From: Bacillota bacterium | GTDB taxonomy: Bacteria > Bacillota > Clostridia > Lachnospirales > Lachnospiraceae | Assembly: GCA_023421505.1 (NCBI GenBank) | Contig: JAEZTJ010000078.1 | Coordinates: 124,001-188,000, forward strand | DNA: 64,000 nucleotides | Direction: 5' to 3' | Shown: in pieces, positions 33,788 through 43,332 of the stretch | Numbering within the stretch: position 1 is the first letter of the stretch | How the letters are laid out: every line of letters starts with the position of its first letter | Position numbers and translations under genes: made by a program | The notes under the pieces: generated by a model | What the model was told of the DNA's origin: nothing | What the model saw: only the letters and a program-made list of their open reading frames with translations | Database searches by the model: none

Positions 33788-35149
33788 TTATGACAGGCTA
33801 TGTGTTATGATTAAAACAAAATCACTGTCCTTATCCTTTTTCGGAGGAATTGCTACAAAGGTATCCTGATGAAAGATCTCCTTAATATAGCTTCGAACTC
33901 CTGTTTCAGGATCAAACCAGTAAGCCTCAAGCTTTTTATCTTTATAACGATCTAACTTTATTGAAAATGGTCTGCCGCTATAATCATAGCAAAGAATATA
34001 ATCCTCTCCTGCAAATACAGCAATATAACCATATTTTTCTTCCTGTGCCCCTGCAAGCAGTTCTTCACAGGCACGTCCCTTTGTAAAGTCTATGCTTGAT
34101 ATCAGCTCATATAGATGCGTCATATGGGAGGAGCCGGGGTGATGTAAGCCAACTTCCCAGGAATCCTTTACACCAAAGGAACCCTTTCCTTCCTCTTCCC
34201 GATAAAACTGCATAACCGAATTATCCCCGTAGGTATGTCCTAATGCTCCTGCAAATACTGACCAATAAGCGTATCTACGAACATCCTTTGTCTGCCAGTA
34301 GGGTTGCATTTCATCATGAAGGCCCTGAAGGATATGCTCATAGGAAGGCTCCCCGTCGATGGTAGGCTTAGGGGGCAGCATTTGATAATCCCGCAGCACA
34401 TATCTCCAGTTATCTTCTCCATAATATTCCTCCTTCACTGCATTATCATCCCATGCACCAAGAGAAGCTTGATCATATCTTCTATGCCCGGATTGAAACA
34501 TATTAAAATCCAACCATGCTTTATTATGATGCCACCTAGAGGAGGTAGTTCGTCCAAAGGGGTGATATCCGATTAGCTTATCCGGGTTAAGGCTTTTGAG
34601 TAGTTCACCCATTCGGTCGACAACAGCCTCGTTCACATCTCCCCTGACATCTCCGCCAAGAATCCATACCAGATTGGGGCAGTTCTTGTAACGGGAGGCA
34701 AAGAATTTAACATAAGCATCAACATTATCCATATTGAGTGAGCCGCCTTTTATGATACTGCTTCCCCAGACAGGTAATAATCCCATGTAAAGTCCCATAT
34801 CCTCTGCCATCTTAATTACCTGATCAATATGACTCCAGAAATCTCCGTTCAAATCAGGTCTGGCAAAATCTCCGTCTATGATTGCCTGTGATCCGTTTCT
34901 GTTTTTCTGCCTTTCGTCATGCAGAAAATCTGCCAGAATAATATTAAACCCTTTTTCTTTCCTGTTTTTAAGATAGCTATAAGTCTCCTCCAGAGAAAGC
35001 TTATGAAATAAAAGCCATGCTGTATCTCCCATCCAGAAAAACGGTGTATCTCCGTTCATCAGATAACGTCCGTTCTTACTAACCTGTAGTAACCCCTTGT
35101 CCCATAGTTTTGCCATTACTCGTATATCCTCCTTCACAAATTTTGTCAT
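33788..35149 (-). CDS. GH140-like glycoside hydrolase (DUF4038, apiosidase family)
   Basis: A 453-residue enzyme with the DUF4038 barrel that defines GH140, whose characterised members release apiose from rhamnogalacturonan-II. The start GRYLMNGDTPFFWMGDTAWLLFHKL is the typical family opening. Further motifs are NIILADFLHDER, VWILGGDVRG, MFQSGHRRYD, IDGEPSYEHI (with an acidic residue placed like the catalytic Glu/Asp) and AGALGHTYGDNSVMQ. A C-terminal beta-domain (about 370-453, DUF5605/collagen-binding-like) follows. There is no signal peptide. It lies downstream of uxaA and uxaB on the same strand. The start might be 35116 instead, where AGGAGG precedes; 35149 has AGGA six bases upstream. 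Confidence 0.8.
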   Translation of the reverse strand: MTKFVKEDIRVMAKLWDKGLLQVSKNGRYLMNGDTPFFWMGDTAWLLFHKLSLEETYSYLKNRKEKGFNIILADFLHDERQKNRNGSQAIIDGDFARPDLNGDFWSHIDQVIKMAEDMGLYMGLLPVWGSSIIKGGSLNMDNVDAYVKFFASRYKNCPNLVWILGGDVRGDVNEAVVDRMGELLKSLNPDKLIGYHPFGRTTSSRWHHNKAWLDFNMFQSGHRRYDQASLGAWDDNAVKEEYYGEDNWRYVLRDYQMLPPKPTIDGEPSYEHILQGLHDEMQPYWQTKDVRRYAYWSVFAGALGHTYGDNSVMQFYREEEGKGSFGVKDSWEVGLHHPGSSHMTHLYELISSIDFTKGRACEELLAGAQEEKYGYIAVFAGEDYILCYDYSGRPFSIKLDRYKDKKLEAYWFDPETGVRSYIKEIFHQDTFVAIPPKKDKDSDFVLIITHSLS

Positions 35150-35251
35150 GATTAATCCTATCGCCTTGAAGCAAAATATCCGTCCACCCAGGTGGCATTT
35201 TCTTATAAATTAATCCTTACTACTTGCATCCTTCGGTAACGCAGGTACAAT

Positions 35252-36775
35252 TTACAAGGTTACTCCCTGCTTCCAGATCGATAAATCATGATAATCACTT
35301 TCTTCACTCTTTATCTTCTTTCCGGAGGATACAAAAAGAACCAATTGGTAAAGCTCTCTCGACAAATCCCCTAAGGGAACCTGTTGAAGAAGCCTACCTG
35401 CATCAAAGTCAATCCAGTCCTTCTTCTTTTTATAAAGTGCACTATTACTTGATATTTTGATGGTCGGAACCGGCGCACCAAAGGGAGTTCCCCTTCCTGT
35501 AGTGAAAAGTATAATATGCGCTCCGGAAGCAGCCAGTGCCGTAGCAGCGATTAAATCATTCCCCGGCGAGCTAAGTAACTGAAGGCCCTTCTCTTTTACC
35601 TGTTCACCATAACCAAGCACTCCTTTTACCGGTGCACTTCCAGATTTTTGGGTACAGCCTAAGGATTTGTCTTCTAAGGTAGTAATCCCGCCCTTTTTAT
35701 TTCCCGGGGAAGGATTTTCATATACCGGTTGATTATGATCCATATAATACTTCTTAAAATCATTAATTAAGTCAACGGTCTTATCAAATAATTCCAAGTT
35801 GCTGCAGCGGTTCATTAAAATTGTCTCTGCCCCGAACATCTCCGGAACCTCTGTTAATATTGTGGTTCCTCCCTTGGCTACCAATAGATCGGAGAAAGCA
35901 CCCACCAGTGGATTAGCAGTAATTCCAGATAATCCGTCAGAGCCTCCGCATTTTAGTCCGATTACCAGCTTGCTTACCGATACCTTCTCTCTTTTATCCT
36001 TTGCTGCATTGCATATTAATTCCTTTAGAAGCTTACTGCCCTCGTCAAGCTCATCCTCTACCTCCTGACAGACGAGAAACTTAACTCTGTCCTTGTTATA
36101 GCTGCCAAGTATCTTTTTCATTTCATCAATATTATTATTTTCACAGCCAAGTCCAAGTACTAAGACTCCCGCTGCATTCGGATGCTTGATTAACCCGGCT
36201 AAGATTTTCTGCGTATTTAACTGATCTTCACCCAGCTGCGAACAGCCATAAGGATGGGTAAAAGCAATCACATTATCAATATACTCAGGCTTCCTTTCCT
36301 TTCCCATTCGTTCCAGAACCCTGGCTATATTATTTACGCATCCGACCGTAGGGAGGATATACAGCTCATTGCGGATACCCACTCCGCCATCTTCTCTTAT
36401 ATAGCCTTCAAAGAATTCATCTAACGGATCAGACATTTCCGTTTCAGTTAACTTGCCTTCTCCATCGGGCTTTTCCTGCAATGAATCGATTGGTTGATAT
36501 TGATATTTTAGTATTTCTCCCAAACCGGTTTTTAGATTGTGAGTATGCACCCATTCTCCGGTATGGATTAACTTTGTTGCTTTGCCGATGGAATTTCCGT
36601 ATTTTATAACCTCACAGTTAGCCTGTATTTCTTCCAGGGCAAATTTATGTCCCGCCGGTATCTCCTGTGTAAGTGCAACCGTCTTCACACCAATCTGTAC
36701 CAGCTGCCCGGCATCAAGTGGTGTGAGCGCAACTGCTACATTATCCTTCTCATGTATTCTAATAACTGTCTGCAT
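35252..36775 (-). CDS. uxaA: Altronate dehydratase
   Basis: A 507-residue D-altronate dehydratase giving 2-keto-3-deoxygluconate in galacturonate catabolism, iron-dependent in characterised members. The N-terminal SAF domain (to about 85) has VAVALTPLDAG and the C-terminal domain the GYIREDGGVGIRNELYILP signature, the His-containing FTHPYGCSQLGED, NPSPGNKKGGITTLEDKSLG and LFTTGRGTPFGAPVPTIKI. I start at 36775 (MQTVIRIH), seven bases after GGAGG; the longer frame is not family-like. It follows uxaB by 43 bases, so the two form one operon. Confidence 0.95.
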   Translation of the reverse strand: MQTVIRIHEKDNVAVALTPLDAGQLVQIGVKTVALTQEIPAGHKFALEEIQANCEVIKYGNSIGKATKLIHTGEWVHTHNLKTGLGEILKYQYQPIDSLQEKPDGEGKLTETEMSDPLDEFFEGYIREDGGVGIRNELYILPTVGCVNNIARVLERMGKERKPEYIDNVIAFTHPYGCSQLGEDQLNTQKILAGLIKHPNAAGVLVLGLGCENNNIDEMKKILGSYNKDRVKFLVCQEVEDELDEGSKLLKELICNAAKDKREKVSVSKLVIGLKCGGSDGLSGITANPLVGAFSDLLVAKGGTTILTEVPEMFGAETILMNRCSNLELFDKTVDLINDFKKYYMDHNQPVYENPSPGNKKGGITTLEDKSLGCTQKSGSAPVKGVLGYGEQVKEKGLQLLSSPGNDLIAATALAASGAHIILFTTGRGTPFGAPVPTIKISSNSALYKKKKDWIDFDAGRLLQQVPLGDLSRELYQLVLFVSSGKKIKSEESDYHDLSIWKQGVTL

Positions 36776-36818
36776 TTCTTTTCCTCCAAGACTTTCCTTA
36801 AAAGCTTTTAACTCGGAA

Positions 36819-38282
36819 TTACTCATTACACCTTTTAATCGCTTCTCTGATACCATTCGTTCTGATATCGGTTAAGTACTTTACTATTTGTTCAGTTAAG
36901 GAAGGTAGCTTCGTCAAATCCTGATCCCAGAATTTATCGTTTGAGAGAAAGCTTTCCGTAAAGCTTCGGATATCCGCACCGGATTTTTCAGCAAAAAATT
37001 CCAGAACCTCCTTATCATCCTTAATCTGATACTCCACACCTTCACGGTATCCTATCAATGCATCCGCTTTTATCTCCTTACCGCTATAGAACTCCATTAA
37101 AGCGGCCAGGGAAAAGGTAAGGTGAGAGGGCAGCTTAGAGAATTTCTTTTCATAATCAAGTAAGCTCGGAAGGCATCTTGCTTTCCATTTTGATACTGAA
37201 TTTAAGGAAATGGATAACAACGCATGTTTAATAAACGGATTTAAAAAGCGTTCTGTTACAGCATCGGCAAATGAGCAGAGCTCCTCCTCGGAAAGACTCA
37301 GGGTTGGAATGATCTCCTCATAGATTGTTTTCCTCATAAATGAATGAATATCCTGATCCTGCATTGATTCCAGTACATAATCATTACCGGCAAGGTATGA
37401 CGCAAGGGAAAATGAGGTATGTGCTCCGTTTAAGATACGTACCTTTCTCTGCTTATAGGGTTTATGATTCTCCGTAAAGATAACAGGAAGTCCCGCCTTT
37501 GATAAGGGCAGCTCTTTCTCTACTGACTGATCTCCTTCAATTACCCATAATGCGAAAGGTTCCCCTGTTACGATATGTTGATCGATATAGCCATACTCTT
37601 TCCATAGACCTTCTGCCTCATCCTTTGGATAACCTGTTACAATCCGGTCAACTAAAGTACTGCAAAATACACAGGCTTGCTGTAGCCATTCTACAAAGCC
37701 TTCTTCTAGCTTCCAGCTTCGTGCGAGCTTCATGGCTGTATCCTTTAGTACGCTACCGTTATTATCTATTAATTCAACAGGAAGTATAATGAGTCCCTTA
37801 TCCCTCCCTCCTTCAAAATACTGATATCTTTCATATAAGAACTTGACCAGTTTACCGGGATAGCTTCTAGGAGGACATAAATCAATGCTGTCTTTTTCAT
37901 CGTATACAATTCCGGCTTCCGTTGTATTAGATACCACAAATCGAAGCTCTTCAGATTTTGCCAGGGCAGCATACCGCTCATATTCACTGTAAGCATCAAC
38001 TGCATCCGCTACACTTGTAATTACGCGGCTTTCTATCTTCTTCTCTCCTTCCGCTAACCCTCTTAAGGAAACCGTATAAAGACAATCCTGCTGCAGCAGA
38101 GATTCAAGACTTCCGTGTTCGATTGGTTTCACCAGAATAATATCACCGTTAAAATTTCCACTTTCGTTTGCAATATCTATCATGTAATCCACAAAACCAC
38201 GGAGAAAATTCCCCTCGCCGAATTGCATTACCTTAATAGGTCTTTCCGTTTTATTCATTATCTTTCTGCTTAAGCTGTTCAT
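36819..38282 (-). CDS. uxaB: Tagaturonate reductase (altronate oxidoreductase)
   Basis: A 487-residue NADH-dependent polyol/mannitol-dehydrogenase-family enzyme, close to the E. coli UxaB length (483). It reduces D-tagaturonate to D-altronate, between UxaC and UxaA. The cofactor-binding region is VMQFGEGNFLRGFVDYMID. VSNTTEAGIVYDE and the catalytic-helix region KVRILNGAHTSFSLASYLAG, with the family Lys/Asn/His, are visible. The C-terminal helical domain completes the fold. GAGGG precedes the ATG. It is first in the uxaB-uxaA transcript with its own promoter and LacI-type operator; fructuronate reductase (UxuB) is a less likely alternative because UxaA and UxaC are here. Confidence 0.93.
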   Translation of the reverse strand: MNSLSRKIMNKTERPIKVMQFGEGNFLRGFVDYMIDIANESGNFNGDIILVKPIEHGSLESLLQQDCLYTVSLRGLAEGEKKIESRVITSVADAVDAYSEYERYAALAKSEELRFVVSNTTEAGIVYDEKDSIDLCPPRSYPGKLVKFLYERYQYFEGGRDKGLIILPVELIDNNGSVLKDTAMKLARSWKLEEGFVEWLQQACVFCSTLVDRIVTGYPKDEAEGLWKEYGYIDQHIVTGEPFALWVIEGDQSVEKELPLSKAGLPVIFTENHKPYKQRKVRILNGAHTSFSLASYLAGNDYVLESMQDQDIHSFMRKTIYEEIIPTLSLSEEELCSFADAVTERFLNPFIKHALLSISLNSVSKWKARCLPSLLDYEKKFSKLPSHLTFSLAALMEFYSGKEIKADALIGYREGVEYQIKDDKEVLEFFAEKSGADIRSFTESFLSNDKFWDQDLTKLPSLTEQIVKYLTDIRTNGIREAIKRCNE

Positions 38283-38308
38283 TTTATCCCTCTTTACTTT
38301 AAGAATTT

Positions 38309-38357
38309 ATGTAAGTGCTTACATTTATATATTACTCTCCATTGGTGTTTACGTCAA
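38309..38357 (-). promoter_or_regulatory. uxaB promoter with LacI-type operator at the start site
   Basis: On the minus strand the -35 box TTGACG (38352-38357), a 17-base spacer and the -10 box TAATAT (38329-38334) are followed, five bases later, by the operator-like palindrome ATGTAAGCACTTACAT (38309-38324, two perfect 7-base arms). Confidence 0.75.
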
Positions 38358-38517
38358 TAATCATTTTTATAATTCAAATCGTTTCAGCCCTGCCTTTTCA
38401 TGCCTCACACTGGTTAAAACAGTATTTTCATCATTTTGTTATAGATGGTTATAGCCTTTTTAAGAAATCTTATTCATCGAAGGACTTTCAGCATTTCAAG
38501 CAAATTTTATTTTGCTC

Positions 38518-38564
38518 TTGATAAACAGGAGGTTATCCTGTATAATCTAATGTAAGCGCTTTCA
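38518..38564 (+). promoter_or_regulatory. lacI-uxaC promoter with LacI-type operator at the start site
   Basis: The -35 box TTGATA (38518-38523), a 17-base spacer and a consensus -10 box TATAAT (38541-38546) are followed by TGTAAGCGCTTTCA (38551-38564), four bases downstream. The sequence also fits the CcpA cre consensus, so carbon catabolite control is a possible alternative to control by the local LacI regulator. The remaining bases of 38283-38614 hold nothing further. Confidence 0.75.
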
Positions 38565-38614
38565 CTCTTCCACACCACAATAGAATCACCTTAGCCGGTA
38601 GAATGGAGATTTTT

Positions 38615-39619
38615 ATGAATATATATGATATATCCGATAAAGCAGGTGTTTCAATTGCCACAGTCTCACGCGTAATTAACGGTAACTCCAATGTCAGTGA
38701 GAAAACCAGAAATAAGGTTCTTAAGATTATTGAAGAGTACGGTTACACTCCGAATGCCTTTGCCCGTGGGCTTGGTCTGAATACGATGAAGACAGTGGGG
38801 ATTATGTGCGCAGATTCCTCCGATCCTTATATCGCAAGTGCCGTCTATTATATTGAGCAGGAGCTTCGACGCAATAATTACGATGCTTTACTTTGCTGTA
38901 CCGGTTTTGACATAAAGGAAAAACAGAAATATATGAATCTGCTGCTATCTAAGCATATTGATGCAGTAATACTTGCAGGTTCAAATTTTGTAGCAGCGGA
39001 GGATAGCTTAAATAATTACATCAGGGAAGCTGCTAAGAGTATTCCTATTATGATCTTAAACGCATCCCTTACCGGAGAGAATATATATTCCACCCAATGC
39101 GATGATTACCGGGCAGTTTACGACGCTACGAAAGCTCTGTTAGGCAGCGGCTCACGCAAGATACTTTATCTGTATAATGCCAAATCCTACAGTGCTAATA
39201 AGAAGCTTTCCGGTTATTTGGATGCTATGGAATTTAGCAATATTAAAAATGAAGCGGATGAAAGCGTACATTATATCTCCGGTAGTATCAATGAAGTGAA
39301 AAATCATTTGAAGCTGCTTCACGAAAAAGGAGCTGCCTTTGATGCAGTCGTTACCTCCGATGATTTCCTGGCGATTGGTGCGTTAAAGTACGCAAAGGAG
39401 CAGGGACTTAATGTCCCTGAACAGCTTTCCATCATCGGGTACAACAATTCCATCATCGCTTTGTGCAGTGATCCGGAGTTAACCTCTATCGATAATAAGC
39501 TTGAAGTCTTATGCAGCAGCTGTATCACTACACTGATGGGGGTATTTAAGGGACAGGAGGTTCCGTTAAAAACCGTCTTTTCAGCAGAAATTGTAAAACG
39601 TAATACCACCCGCTTTTAA
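38615..39619 (+). CDS. LacI-family regulator of uronate catabolism
   Basis: A 334-residue LacI/GalR repressor. The N-terminal helix-turn-helix reads NIYDISDKAGVSIATVSRVINGNSNVS, with the hinge helix PNAFARGLGLN; the effector domain begins at about 58 (TVGIMCADSSDPYIASAVYYIEQEL). Starting at 38615, GGAG is six bases upstream. It is first in a two-gene unit with uxaC (21 bases apart) and divergent from uxaB-uxaA. Matching operators at both promoters indicate that it represses both units and itself. The inducer is probably galacturonate, tagaturonate or a 2-keto-3-deoxygluconate-type compound. Confidence 0.92.
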   Translation: MNIYDISDKAGVSIATVSRVINGNSNVSEKTRNKVLKIIEEYGYTPNAFARGLGLNTMKTVGIMCADSSDPYIASAVYYIEQELRRNNYDALLCCTGFDIKEKQKYMNLLLSKHIDAVILAGSNFVAAEDSLNNYIREAAKSIPIMILNASLTGENIYSTQCDDYRAVYDATKALLGSGSRKILYLYNAKSYSANKKLSGYLDAMEFSNIKNEADESVHYISGSINEVKNHLKLLHEKGAAFDAVVTSDDFLAIGALKYAKEQGLNVPEQLSIIGYNNSIIALCSDPELTSIDNKLEVLCSSCITTLMGVFKGQEVPLKTVFSAEIVKRNTTRF

Positions 39620-39640
39620 CGCGGAGAAATGGAGATTAAA

Positions 39641-41041
39641 ATGAAACAATTCTTAGACAAGGACTTTTTATTAAGCACAGATACAGCTAAAACACTGTAT
39701 CATACTTATGCCGCAAAGCTTCCAATCATTGATTATCATTGCCATATCAATCCGAAGGAGATTGCTGAGGATCGCAGGTTTGATAATATTACTCAGGTCT
39801 GGCTCGGCGGAGACCATTACAAATGGCGCCTGATGCGTTCCAATGGGATTGACGAATATTACATAACAGGGAATGCAACCGACAAGGAAAAATTCGATAA
39901 GTGGGCTTATACACTTGCAAGAAGTATCGGAAATCCTTTGTACCACTGGAGTCATCTGGAGCTTCAACGCTATTTTGATTATTACGGGGTGCTAAACGAG
40001 AAAACCGCTGATGAGGTATGGGAGCTGTGTAACCGTAAACTAGCTGATCCTTCCATGAGTGCCCGTAATATCATCAATAACTCAAAGGTTACCCATATCT
40101 GTACCACCGATGATCCGATAGATTCCCTAGAATGGCATACAAAGCTTTCAGAGGATCCAACCTTTCAAGTAAAGGTAGCTCCTGCTTGGCGTCCTGATAA
40201 AGCAATGAATCTGGAAAAACCGGAATTCACTTCCTATATCGAAGCCCTGAGTAAGATAACCGATATAGAAATTACGAGCTATCAGACCTTAATGGCTGCC
40301 TTAAAAGAAAGAATTAAATTTTTTCATGAGAGAAACTGTAGAATCTCTGACCATGGACTCGATTTTGTAATGTATGCTCCGGCATCTGAAGATACCATAA
40401 ACGTCATCTTCTGGAAGCGTCTTCATGATATAGCTTTGACAGAGCTTGAAATATTACAATTTAAGACAGCCTTTTTATTAGCTATGGGCAAAATGTATTG
40501 TGAATTAGGCTGGGTGATGCAGCTTCATTTCGGATGCAAGCGTAATAATAATACACGGGCCTTTTGTAAGCTGGGACCGGACACCGGTTATGACTGTATC
40601 AGTAATTATACTCCGGCCGACCAACTGGTTGACCTATTAAATGCTCTGCATAACGCAGAAAGCTTACCAAAGACCATTCTCTATAGCCTTAATCCGAATG
40701 ATAATGCGGTAATCGGAACCATCCTCGGATGCTTCCAGGATTCCAGTGCAATCAGTAAGCTTCAGCACGGAAGTGCCTGGTGGTTTAATGATAATAAGCA
40801 AGGAATGCTTGATCAGCTGACCTCTCTTGCTAACCTTGGCTATCTTGCCGGCTTCGTAGGAATGTTAACTGATTCAAGAAGCTTTCTCTCCTATCCGAGA
40901 CACGAATATTTCAGACGTATCTTATGTGATTTGTTCGGACGCTGGGTTGAGAACGGAGAATATCCTGCAGACTTTGATAGGTTAGGTGAGATTGTTGAAA
41001 ATATATCTTATAAGAATGCCTTAAGCTACTTCTCCTTTTAG
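39641..41041 (+). CDS. uxaC: Glucuronate/galacturonate isomerase
   Basis: A 466-residue uronate isomerase converting D-galacturonate to tagaturonate (or D-glucuronate to fructuronate). It has the amidohydrolase-fold opening LPIIDYHCHINPKEIAEDRRFDN-like region (HxH motif, about 29-31), ICTTDDPIDSLEWH, CRISDHGLDFVMY with a metal-type His, LQLHFGCKRNNNTR and a C-terminal end FGRWVENGEYPADF. The start at 39641 is six bases after ATGGAG. Together with UxaB and UxaA it completes galacturonate to 2-keto-3-deoxygluconate; KdgK and KdgA are not in this window. Confidence 0.95.
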   Translation: MKQFLDKDFLLSTDTAKTLYHTYAAKLPIIDYHCHINPKEIAEDRRFDNITQVWLGGDHYKWRLMRSNGIDEYYITGNATDKEKFDKWAYTLARSIGNPLYHWSHLELQRYFDYYGVLNEKTADEVWELCNRKLADPSMSARNIINNSKVTHICTTDDPIDSLEWHTKLSEDPTFQVKVAPAWRPDKAMNLEKPEFTSYIEALSKITDIEITSYQTLMAALKERIKFFHERNCRISDHGLDFVMYAPASEDTINVIFWKRLHDIALTELEILQFKTAFLLAMGKMYCELGWVMQLHFGCKRNNNTRAFCKLGPDTGYDCISNYTPADQLVDLLNALHNAESLPKTILYSLNPNDNAVIGTILGCFQDSSAISKLQHGSAWWFNDNKQGMLDQLTSLANLGYLAGFVGMLTDSRSFLSYPRHEYFRRILCDLFGRWVENGEYPADFDRLGEIVENISYKNALSYFSF

Positions 41042-41068
41042 AATAAGTAATAGTTGAGTATAAAAAGT

Positions 41069-41110
41069 GCCTTTATCTTATGTAATAATATAAGAGTAAA
41101 GGCCCTTTTT
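41069..41110 (+). terminator. Terminator after uxaC
   Basis: Arms GCCTTTATCTTAT and ATAAGAGTAAAGGC (one bulge) are followed by CCTTTTT, 28 bases after the uxaC stop. It also faces the convergent chemoreceptor gene. Confidence 0.8.
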
Positions 41111-41151
41111 ATATACTGCTTCGTACTAGAAACAAGAAAGCTCCAGTAATA

Positions 41152-43215
41152 TTATACTGTAAATTTCTGAATTGCCTGTGACAGCTCACCTGCATTTTCA
41201 CTTAAGGTACCTGCCGATTTACTTAAAGCTTCTACAGATTTTAGCTGCTCGGCAGCGGTCTGGTTAACCGTATCGGAGGATGCGGCAACCTCCTCTAAGA
41301 CAGCTGATATGTTTTCGATCGCACCGAGCGTGCTGGCCCTTGATGCCTCCATCGTTTCAACATTCTCAGAAATATGCTTTAAATATACCATCAGCTTTTC
41401 TACGCTATCGTTAATATTCGTATAAGACTGCGTCGTATTCTTTACTGCATTCTCCTGTAGATTTAATACGCTCTCTGCTTTTTTGGCTATCTCTACAGCA
41501 ACCCTTGTATCATATTGAATGCTGCTTATTATTTTTTGAATATCATTCACGGATTCCTGTGATTTTTCAGCCAGATTTCGAATCTCATTCGCAACCACCG
41601 CAAAGCCTCTGCCGAACTCACCCGCTCTTGCTGCTTCAATGGATGCATTTAGGGAAAGAAGGTTTGTCTGTGCCGCAATATCATTAATTACATTCGTTAT
41701 CTTTGTTACAGTCATTGATTTTTCTGCCAGAGTTTCAATGGCATTGATTATATCCGTAGTAATCTCAATCGTAGATTTCGTCTGTTGGTTTAAATCCTCC
41801 GTGCAGTATGTTCCTTCCTGAATGCTTACCTTAGTATTATCTGCAATCTGACCGATTTCCTTTGTATTATCACTAACGAGTGCAATTTTCTTCGATAAAT
41901 TATCCATCTGAAGCAGGCATTCCTCTGCATCCTTGGCCTGTTGCATGACGCCCTGTTCAATCTCGCTGATCGCATGGGAGATATCCTCTGTGGATTTTAA
42001 GAAGGACAAAGAGGTTGCATTTACTCCCTCTGAGGAATCAGCCACTTCCCCACTTAATAGGTTAACCTGTTTAATTAGCTCCTTCATATTAGAAAAGGTA
42101 TTTTGTATTTCATCAATTAAGATCTTAAACTCATCTTTTCTATGAGAATGGAACTCCACTGTCAAATCGCCTTTTGCAGCTTTCTTTAGTTTTGCTATAA
42201 TCCCTCTGATCGTCTTATCAACACCAACCGAAATCAGAGCTCCAATTAATACAGCAACAATACATGCAACAATGACAATGATAATTGTAACCCGCTTAAT
42301 TTCATTCGCTTGATTGGTAATTGTAGATTTTGGCATCATAGCACAGAGCATAGCCCCTGTATCACCAATTTTAGAATACATAAAATAATATTCTTTTCCC
42401 TTATAATCCACATATTCCGCACCTTGCGCTTTACTTGCTTCGGATGCTTTTTTATAAAACGACTGATCACTGAAGGTAATTTTCTTCTGCTCATCAACAG
42501 CAATTTCTTTACGGTCTGCGGTAACAAATGCAAGCATACCTGATTTATCAAAGCTCATATTCTTTAAAATCTCATGGATCGTGGTTGTTCTTACATCAAT
42601 TACCAGAAAGGCATTGCAGCCCTGCAGCTTTCTCATCAAACGAATTGCGTAATCATTAGGTGTTGTTTCAAATTTTTCATCCAGTAACGCATCACTGCCT
42701 ACCCAAAGTGCATTCATCTTATTTTGTGCTATGTACTTACCGTTTTCCGTCTGCATGAAAGCCCCGTATATACCATCATCAAGATTAATCGCTTTCTGTG
42801 AGGAAGAGATGGATTCTACAATATCCGATATAATATAGATATCCTGAATAAATTTGTCAGCTGTACTCTTCGTAATAAACATCCCTTCAATCAAGTTCAC
42901 CCTATCAAGGAATTCGTGTATATCATTCTTATATTGATTTAAAAAGTATTTAACTATATTTCTGTCATTGGTATATTCAACAGAAGCTGATTCGACAGAG
43001 TCAATACCAAAACGCATATACTCCCCAGTCATATTAATAATCTGACCGGCGGTATTTTCATAATTTTTTCTGATACCGGTTGCCGCCTTTTGATAAGATA
43101 CTACACCTAACAGAATAATAAATGCAATCGGAACCATAAAAGCCAGAATTAATTTAACCCGTAGTGACGAAAAGTGTTTTAGCAATGGAATTTTAATACG
43201 TATTATTTTTTTCAT
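41152..43215 (-). CDS. Methyl-accepting chemotaxis protein
   Basis: A 687-residue transmembrane chemoreceptor. It has membrane helices at about 15-37 and 300-322, an extracellular dCache-type sensor between them, a HAMP linker (about 322-375) and a long cytoplasmic signalling coil. Its tip carries the conserved EAARAGEFGRGFAVVANEIRNLAE (about 550). I start at 43215, six bases after GGGAGGG; the 5-residue extension is an artefact. It lies downstream of GH43 in the minus-strand glycan run, which suggests chemotaxis towards the sugars handled there. There is no adjacent CheA or CheW gene. Confidence 0.93.
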   Translation of the reverse strand: MKKIIRIKIPLLKHFSSLRVKLILAFMVPIAFIILLGVVSYQKAATGIRKNYENTAGQIINMTGEYMRFGIDSVESASVEYTNDRNIVKYFLNQYKNDIHEFLDRVNLIEGMFITKSTADKFIQDIYIISDIVESISSSQKAINLDDGIYGAFMQTENGKYIAQNKMNALWVGSDALLDEKFETTPNDYAIRLMRKLQGCNAFLVIDVRTTTIHEILKNMSFDKSGMLAFVTADRKEIAVDEQKKITFSDQSFYKKASEASKAQGAEYVDYKGKEYYFMYSKIGDTGAMLCAMMPKSTITNQANEIKRVTIIIVIVACIVAVLIGALISVGVDKTIRGIIAKLKKAAKGDLTVEFHSHRKDEFKILIDEIQNTFSNMKELIKQVNLLSGEVADSSEGVNATSLSFLKSTEDISHAISEIEQGVMQQAKDAEECLLQMDNLSKKIALVSDNTKEIGQIADNTKVSIQEGTYCTEDLNQQTKSTIEITTDIINAIETLAEKSMTVTKITNVINDIAAQTNLLSLNASIEAARAGEFGRGFAVVANEIRNLAEKSQESVNDIQKIISSIQYDTRVAVEIAKKAESVLNLQENAVKNTTQSYTNINDSVEKLMVYLKHISENVETMEASRASTLGAIENISAVLEEVAASSDTVNQTAAEQLKSVEALSKSAGTLSENAGELSQAIQKFTV

Positions 43216-43332
43216 ATTTTTCCCTCCCATTTATATATCGGTATTTCTTCTGGATTTTTTCTTATGATTTTTCTTCATTTATTATCGATAAATACGTTAT
43301 TCTGTATTCTTATAACGATTTAAGGCCTGATG

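Noticed and set aside
38551..38564. Reading the lacI-uxaC operator as purely a CcpA cre site
   Set aside because: It matches cre, but the partner site at 38309 has the same position and near-identical arms, so the local LacI regulator explains both more simply. CcpA control is kept only as an alternative.
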